64,000 nt of DNA from DASRWT01 sp963748485 (GTDB lineage Bacteria; Methylomirabilota; Methylomirabilia; Rokubacteriales; CSP1-6), in assembly GCA_963748485.1 (NCBI GenBank), contig CAVVJF010000019.1, forward strand, positions 1 to 64,000. The letters are read 5' to 3'. Of this stretch, positions 59,900 through 64,000 are shown one piece after another; positions within the stretch are counted from its first letter, which is position 1; every line of letters starts with the position of its first letter. Both the position numbers and the translations under genes were made by a program. The notes below the pieces were generated by a model, which worked only from the letters and a program-made list of their open reading frames with translations, did no database searches and had not been told where the DNA came from.

Positions 59900-60388
59900 C
59901 TACCGCGTCCGCCGGTAGTGTGACGTCATGAAGTGCTGCCACTTGCCGTCGTTGCCCATCACGTGCGCTTTCAGGATCCGGTGATCGTCGCTCTCCATGT
60001 GGATCACGTCGTGATACGTGGCGGTCTGGCTCTCGTCGGTCATGCTGGGTCCCTCGGCGGCGAGCGTCAAGACGCGGCCCTCTGCGTCGAGGCTGCCCTC
60101 GTACACCCAGAGATTGGTCATCATCGACCCGATCCAGGTGCCCGTGAATTGCTTCCGTCGGGGATCATAGCCGAGCGTCATGATCGACGTCGCGGGGCCG
60201 GCGCCCGGCATCTCACCCTGCCCCTCGGCCACGACCCAGAGGCCGCCGATGGACCGCACCGTCTCGACGCCCTTGCCCCGCTCGGGGGCCTTGCCCGGCC
60301 CCATGTCGGCCTCGGCCTCGTACGTCCACTCGCCCACGAGCCTCTGCAGCCACTGATGCTCCTTCTGCGGGGGCGCGTTGTGCATCAT
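59900..60388 (-). CDS. DUF1579 family protein
   Basis: This 162-residue lipocalin-like beta-barrel protein matches DUF1579 with HQWLQRLVGEWTYEAEADMG, SIGGLWVVAEGQGEM, MTLGYDPRRKQFTGTWIGSM and WVYEGSLDAEGRVLTL. The role is unknown; family members may bind hydrophobic ligands. It begins at ATG 60388 in an ATGA overlap with the stop of the truncated SRPBCC gene upstream. Confidence 0.9.
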   Translation of the reverse strand: MMHNAPPQKEHQWLQRLVGEWTYEAEADMGPGKAPERGKGVETVRSIGGLWVVAEGQGEMPGAGPATSIMTLGYDPRRKQFTGTWIGSMMTNLWVYEGSLDAEGRVLTLAAEGPSMTDESQTATYHDVIHMESDDHRILKAHVMGNDGKWQHFMTSHYRRTR

Positions 60389-60645
60389 GATTGGCTCCTT
60401 TCCGTCAGGGTCGTCTCGGCCTTGCGGGCGGCCGCCGCCCTCGCCGCGTCCAGGCCGGCCAGCCCGCGCTCGAAGTCCGTCCCGATCATTTTATCCACGT
60501 CCATCAAGAGGCCGAAGGCCTTGGCCATGAAATTCTTCTCGCCGCGCATCGTCCAAGTGACGTTCGTCCCCCCGCCGCTCGGGGCAAAGTCGAAGCGCGC
60601 GGTGTGCGTCGCTCGGCCACTTGCGCCGCGGCGGGTGACCTCTGA
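60385..60645 (-). pseudogene. Truncated SRPBCC (polyketide cyclase-like) gene, C-terminal part only
   Basis: The minus frame ending in the TGA at 60387-60385 reads HTARFDFAPSGGGTNVTWTM, then NFMAKAFGLLMDVDKMIGTD, then FERGLAGLDAARA. That is clearly the C-terminal half of an SRPBCC/Bet v1-like protein. Upstream of about 60645 the frame stays open but loses family-like sequence and has no start; the expected N-terminal half (about 70-80 residues) is missing. The adjacent upstream DNA belongs to a different gene unit. A deletion or recombination appears to have removed the 5' end. The DUF1579 start still overlaps the surviving stop. Confidence 0.65.
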
Positions 60646-60712
60646 ATCACCCCTAGTCGAACGGCGCCGACAGGATCGACAGCCGGGCGGGAGACCGACT
60701 GAGGGGCGAACG

Positions 60713-60728
60713 TGGGGCTGCTCAGCCC
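60713..60728 (-). terminator. Short GC hairpin after the basic small protein gene
   Basis: GGGGCT at 60713-60718 pairs with AGCCCC at 60723-60728 around GCTC, directly downstream of the stop of the minus-strand gene ending at 60736. There is no U-tract, so it is at most a weak intrinsic terminator or a 3' end stabiliser. It marks the junction with the truncated SRPBCC remnant. Confidence 0.35.
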
Positions 60729-60735
60729 CGGGCGT

Positions 60736-61194
60736 TCAACCGGTGAGGCGACGCTCCGCCGTTCGGCCCGTTCGAGCCCTGCGCACGGCGGCGGGCGGCT
60801 TCCGGAGGGCGAGCACCCGCGGCGATGGCGACAACGCGGGCACCGGACGCCGCGGAGCGACGGCGTCCGCCGCGCCGAGCGTCGCGGAGACGAGGTCGCG
60901 CGCAGCCACGCCCAGCACCGAGCCGACGTCGTAGGCGATCTTCAGCGCCGCCTGCACGATCGTCACGCCGGCGGCGCCGAGATCGCGACCCATGGTGTGC
61001 GCGGCCGCGCCGGCGCCCGAGGTCGCGCGAGAAATCGGGGCGATCGGCGTGGGGACCTCGGCGGCGCCGCGCGCGAGCGGCGACGGAGACGTGGTCGAAC
61101 GGCGCACCGGCCGCCGGCGACGACGCGGCACCGGGCGGCGCGAGCGGTGGGTAGAACTTTTGGGTGACTTACCTTTCGGTTTGGATCGAGTCAC
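60736..61194 (-). CDS. Basic small protein divergent from the P-type ATPase locus (phasin-like helix)
   Basis: This 152-residue protein starts at GTG 61194, chosen because GGGAGGG lies 7 bases upstream. The first 40 residues are extremely basic (KPKGKSPKSSTHRSRRPVPR). They are followed by a helical segment (TIVQAALKIAYDVGSVLG, then AARDLVSATLGAADAV) and another basic end. There is no signal peptide. It could be a nucleic-acid-binding or phasin-like accessory. It is divergent from the DUF5132-like gene and shares a palindromic operator candidate with it. No family named with confidence. Confidence 0.55.
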   Translation of the reverse strand: MTRSKPKGKSPKSSTHRSRRPVPRRRRRPVRRSTTSPSPLARGAAEVPTPIAPISRATSGAGAAAHTMGRDLGAAGVTIVQAALKIAYDVGSVLGVAARDLVSATLGAADAVAPRRPVPALSPSPRVLALRKPPAAVRRARTGRTAERRLTG

Positions 61195-61221
61195 GTTCGT
61201 CCCTCCCACGCCGACCACGTT

Positions 61222-61239
61222 TGTAACGCGCTTGTTACA
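61222..61239. promoter_or_regulatory. Palindromic operator candidate TGTAAC-N6-GTTACA
   Basis: Perfect 6-bp inverted arms at 61222-61227 and 61234-61239 are separated by GCGCTT, in the 95-bp gap between the basic small protein (minus) and the metal-ATPase locus (plus). A TATACA at 61247-61252 next to it could be a -10 element for the plus-strand genes. A metal-responsive or one-component repressor is a reasonable guess; no regulator gene is adjacent within the window. Confidence 0.5.
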
Positions 61240-61289
61240 CGCGGAGTATACACGTTGCGGTACTCTTCCGAGTCCGGAGGTGCCACACG

Positions 61290-61649
61290 ATGCGATTCTC
61301 TCCTCTTTCGTTCTTGATCGGCCTCGGCGCCGCCTGGGCCCTTCCCGTCGTCGCTAGGTCATTTCGTTCCCTCGCCGTGGAGGCGACGGTGACGGGCCTC
61401 GCCCTGATGGACGAAGCCCGGCGCGTGATCGCCGAGCAGCGCGAGCAGCTGGAAGACATCACGGCGGAGGCGCGGGCGCGGCGGGACGAGCGCGTCGCCG
61501 CCGAGGACGCCGAGCTCGAGCCCCTCTCCTCCGAAGCCGAGGCCGGGAACGGGGGCGGCGAGGACGCCGCCGACTCCCAGAATGGCGACGTCGCGGCAGG
61601 GGGTCGTCAGCGCCAGCGCGCGCGCCGGGCCCCCACCGGGTCGAGATGA
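61290..61649 (+). CDS. DUF5132-like small membrane protein
   Basis: This 119-residue protein has GGAGG about 9 bases before the ATG. Residues 4-22 (SPLSFLIGLGAAWALPVVARS) form a membrane helix, then a helical segment (ALMDEARRVIAEQREQLEDI) and a Gly/Glu-rich disordered tail. The layout matches small DUF5132 proteins found upstream of HMA-domain and P-type ATPase genes. It may be an accessory or regulatory peptide of the pump. Confidence 0.72.
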   Translation: MRFSPLSFLIGLGAAWALPVVARSFRSLAVEATVTGLALMDEARRVIAEQREQLEDITAEARARRDERVAAEDAELEPLSSEAEAGNGGGEDAADSQNGDVAAGGRQRQRARRAPTGSR

Positions 61650-61652
61650 CCC

Positions 61653-62165
61653 ATGCGTCCCCCGCCGGGTCACTTCGTCGTGGAGCACAGCCTTCCGGGG
61701 CGCCTCCGGGTACGGCTGCCCCGGAATGCGGACCTCGAGCAGATGGTCCAGGCACTCGGGAGCCGGCCGGGCGTCACGGGCGTGACGGCCTCACCGCTCA
61801 CGGGCGGCGTCCTGGTGCGTTACGACCCCGAGCAAATCGACGCCGGGGGCCTGCTGGAGGCGGTCGCCGACGCCGAGCTCGAGCCGCTGCCGCGTAACGG
61901 CGGCCCCGCCCCCGCGACCCTGGCCGGGGCGGTCACGAGCGCGGTCGCGGCCTTGGACGACCGGGTGAAGAGCGCCATGCGGGGCGCGGGCGGGCTCGGC
62001 GTCCTGGTTCCGGCCGGGCTGCTCTTCTGGGCGGCGGGCGAGGTGATGCGCGGCCGCGCCACACCCCTCCGGTGGTCCTCGGCGGTCTGGTACGCCCACA
62101 GCATCTTCCGCGACTACAACCGCGAGGCCAGTCGCGGGGCACCTCCTCCCGCCACGGACGACTGA
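61653..62165 (+). CDS. HMA-like (HMA_2) domain membrane protein
   Basis: This 170-residue protein carries residues 8-65 (HFVVEHSLPGRLRVRLP to GGVLVRYDPEQI), an HMA-type ferredoxin-like domain without the CxxC metal site. A hydrophobic helix is near 110-125 (GGLGVLVPAGLLFWAAGEVM). The P-type ATPase downstream begins with a closely similar HMA-like segment. It begins 3 bases after the preceding stop, so the genes are co-transcribed. Likely an accessory subunit of the pump. Confidence 0.8.
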   Translation: MRPPPGHFVVEHSLPGRLRVRLPRNADLEQMVQALGSRPGVTGVTASPLTGGVLVRYDPEQIDAGGLLEAVADAELEPLPRNGGPAPATLAGAVTSAVAALDDRVKSAMRGAGGLGVLVPAGLLFWAAGEVMRGRATPLRWSSAVWYAHSIFRDYNREASRGAPPPATDD

Positions 62166-62176
62166 GGCTCGCTCGC

Positions 62177-64000
62177 GTGCTGGCCTTCGAGATCGCCCAC
62201 CGCTCCCCCGGGCGGCTGCGACTGCGCTTCCCCATTCCCTGGGTGCGGCGCCGCGGCGCCGCCGTCGAGCGGCGGCTCCGCGAGATGGGCGGGGTGCGGG
62301 GCGTCTCGGCCAGCGACGTGACCGGCAGCCTCCGCATCGAGTACGACCCGTTTCGGCTGGCCGAGCAGTCGCTCCTGGCGCAGCTCGAGGAGCTCACCCG
62401 CATCGCCGCCCCGCCCGCACAGGCGGAATCCCCGGCTCTCGGGCCCGCCTCCAACGCGACCACGAGCTTGACCACGGGAGCGGGGGCGTCGCTCGTGGGC
62501 GCCATCGGCGCCTCGTCCGTGTTCCTGGCCGCCTGCCTGCCCTTCCCTCCCTCCGTGGTGGCGCCGCTGGTGCTGGCCGCGGAGGTGCCGGCGCTGCTCC
62601 GCGCCGCGGCGGCGTTGCGGCGGCGGCGGCTGAACGGCGACGTGCTCGAAGCCTCGACGCTGCTGGCGCTCACCGCGCGCAGCAACTACGTCGCGGCCGC
62701 CCTGCTCACCGCCCTGCGCGCCGTCGGCGATCACGTGGTCGCGCGGACCGTGCAGACGACGCGGCGGTCCCTGCACGAGCTCGCGATCCCCGCCGATGAG
62801 CCGGTGCGAACGGCCGACGGCCGGCGGCTGCCCGCCGGCGCGGTGATTCCGGACGACGTGCTGGTAGTGGAGGGACCGAGCCGGATGCCCGTGGACGGCG
62901 TCGTGGTCGCGGGCGAGGCGCTCGTCAACCAGCAGACCATGACCGGCGAGGCGCTCCCCGTCGAGCGCGCGCCGGGCGATCCCGTCTACGCCGCCACCAC
63001 CGTGGAGCACGGCCGCATCGAGGTCCGCGCGCTGCGGGTCGGGCTCGACACCTCCGTGGGACGCATCGTGCAGGCCGTCGGCACCGCCGCCGCGCAGCGC
63101 TCACGCATCCAGGTGTACGCCGAGCGCCTCGCGGATCGCGAGGTCGGCCGCTCCCTCACGCTGGCCGGGTTGGGCATGGCGCTCTCGCGCAACGTCGATG
63201 CCGGGGTGGCCATTCTCGTCTCCGACTACGGCCTGGCCGCCCGCGTCGGGGTGCCGACCGCGCTCGTGGCGTCTCTGCGGCGTGCCGTTCCGGAGGGCAT
63301 CCTGATCAAGGGCCCGCGCCCGCTCGAGACCCTGGCCAAGGTCGACACCGTGGTCTTCGACAAGACCGGTACGCTCACCACCGGCACCCCGCGCGTCACG
63401 CGGGTCGCGGTATACCTGTCATCGCTGGACGAGCGCGAAGTGATCCGCCTGGTGGCCGGCGCCGAGCGCGGCTTCCGGCATCCGGTGGCCCGCGCGGTGG
63501 AGCGGCTGGCGCGCGAGTGGGAGCTGAGCGTGCCCGAGCCGGACGCCACCATCGAGACGACTGGGCTCGGCGTCGACGTGCGCATCGAGGGCCACCACGT
63601 CCAGGTGGGCAGCCGCCGCTTCATGGAGTCGCACGAGATCGTGCTGCGCGCGGCTGCCGCCGACGAGGCCGCCGCGCACGCGGCGGGCGCCTCCCCGGCC
63701 TTCGTGGCGATCGACGGCCGCCTCGCCGCGCTTCTGATGCTCGACGACGAGCTCCGGCCCGATGCGCCCGCCGCGGTGGCGGCCCTGCGCGCGCGCCGGA
63801 TGCGCAACGTCATCCTCCTCACCGGTGACCACCCCCAGCCCGCGCGGGTGATCGCGGAGTCGCTCGGCCTACGGCACTACTACCCGGAGCTGCTCCCCGA
63901 GGACAAGGCGCGGCTGATCCGCGAGCTCCAGGCCGAGGACCGGGTGGTGGCGATGGTCGGCGACGGCGTCAACGACGCGCTGGCGCTGCGCCAGGCCGAC
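62177..64000 (+). CDS. P-type ATPase, metal-transporter-like but without a CPx motif, 3' end beyond window
   Basis: GTG start at 62177; 608 codons are visible. An HMA-like N-terminus (AHRSPGRLRLRFPIPW) is followed by membrane helices, the A-domain TGE (TMTGEALPVE), the phosphorylation site FDKTGTLTTG, the HP motif in FRHPVARAV, and the hinge MVGDGVNDALAL. Where P1B pumps have CPC/SPC/TPC in the membrane helix before DKTG, this one reads SDYGLAARVGVPTAL. Ion specificity is therefore uncertain. It forms an operon with the HMA-like and DUF5132-like genes. Confidence 0.88.
   Translation, partial: MLAFEIAHRSPGRLRLRFPIPWVRRRGAAVERRLREMGGVRGVSASDVTGSLRIEYDPFRLAEQSLLAQLEELTRIAAPPAQAESPALGPASNATTSLTTGAGASLVGAIGASSVFLAACLPFPPSVVAPLVLAAEVPALLRAAAALRRRRLNGDVLEASTLLALTARSNYVAAALLTALRAVGDHVVARTVQTTRRSLHELAIPADEPVRTADGRRLPAGAVIPDDVLVVEGPSRMPVDGVVVAGEALVNQQTMTGEALPVERAPGDPVYAATTVEHGRIEVRALRVGLDTSVGRIVQAVGTAAAQRSRIQVYAERLADREVGRSLTLAGLGMALSRNVDAGVAILVSDYGLAARVGVPTALVASLRRAVPEGILIKGPRPLETLAKVDTVVFDKTGTLTTGTPRVTRVAVYLSSLDEREVIRLVAGAERGFRHPVARAVERLAREWELSVPEPDATIETTGLGVDVRIEGHHVQVGSRRFMESHEIVLRAAAADEAAAHAAGASPAFVAIDGRLAALLMLDDELRPDAPAAVAALRARRMRNVILLTGDHPQPARVIAESLGLRHYYPELLPEDKARLIRELQAEDRVVAMVGDGVNDALALRQAD

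Noticed and set aside
60713..60728. A strong rho-independent terminator
   Set aside because: The stem is good but no U-tract follows on either strand; listed only as a weak candidate.

Overview
The window is a uniformly GC-rich, very densely packed bacterial chromosome segment. It holds about 70 protein genes, short intergenic gaps and many 1-4 bp ATGA/GTGA stop-start overlaps. I see no rRNA, tRNA, insertion sequence, prophage or CRISPR array. The gene mix includes three LLM flavin/F420 oxidoreductases, a PPOX/F420-type oxidoreductase, a CaiB CoA-transferase, a Cox-type molybdenum hydroxylase, BNR/VPS10-like propellers, a PEP-CTERM protein with a sigma-54 promoter and AzlCD. This suits an uncultured soil or sediment bacterium of the Candidatus Rokubacteria / Methylomirabilota (NC10) kind. 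That placement is inference from gene content only.

Layout. 1-6.9 kb: a minus-strand run of peroxiredoxin, FAD-dependent reductase and serine hydrolase (cut by the window edge), divergent from an LLM oxidoreductase, followed by a TPR/HTH regulator with a small beta-propeller. The peroxiredoxin carries an in-frame UGA exactly at its peroxidatic cysteine, followed by a two-tier hairpin, so it is very probably a selenoprotein; this is the strongest unusual feature of the window. 7-14.3 kb: CaiB, an orphan oligopeptide-type binding protein, a zinc alcohol dehydrogenase with an amidohydrolase, YHS, chagasin-like, ferritin-like and DUF1003 proteins. 14.4-24.8 kb: a proline-rich membrane protein, a MetE-like/PEP-mutase-like gene pair, PssA, an LLM enzyme, DUF3810 and a 1079-residue propeller. 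25-31.2 kb: the PEP-CTERM gene with its sigma-54 promoter, an aldo/keto reductase, and a minus-strand operon of membrane trehalose-phosphate synthase, ECF sigma factor, zinc-finger anti-sigma and dihaem cytochrome c.

32-44 kb: a large membrane protein of unknown function, then a long minus-strand array. Read 5' to 3' it is extradiol dioxygenase, Rieske oxygenase (frameshifted in this sequence), Fe3+-type ABC binding protein, ATPase and permease, SDR, ArfB, AhpD-like protein and adenylate cyclase, preceded by a ClpP-like protein that lacks the nucleophile serine. It looks like an aromatic-compound catabolic operon with its own transporter. 44-56 kb: small metabolic genes, a PP-loop protein, DUF188, an orphan HicA-like gene overlapping azlCD, a RibD-like reductase, YihY/BrkB, a sorbosone-dehydrogenase-like lipoprotein and a two-subunit molybdenum hydroxylase. 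A long imperfect palindrome lies between azlD and the RibD-like gene.

56-64 kb: a methyltransferase, a second proline-rich membrane protein related to the one at 14.4 kb, DoxX, a MoaD-like protein overlapping a BNR propeller, DUF1579, a truncated SRPBCC gene, and a metal-ATPase locus. In that last locus a GTG-start small protein diverges, across a palindromic operator candidate, from a DUF5132-like protein, an HMA-like protein and a P-type ATPase that lacks the usual CPx motif and runs off the window end.
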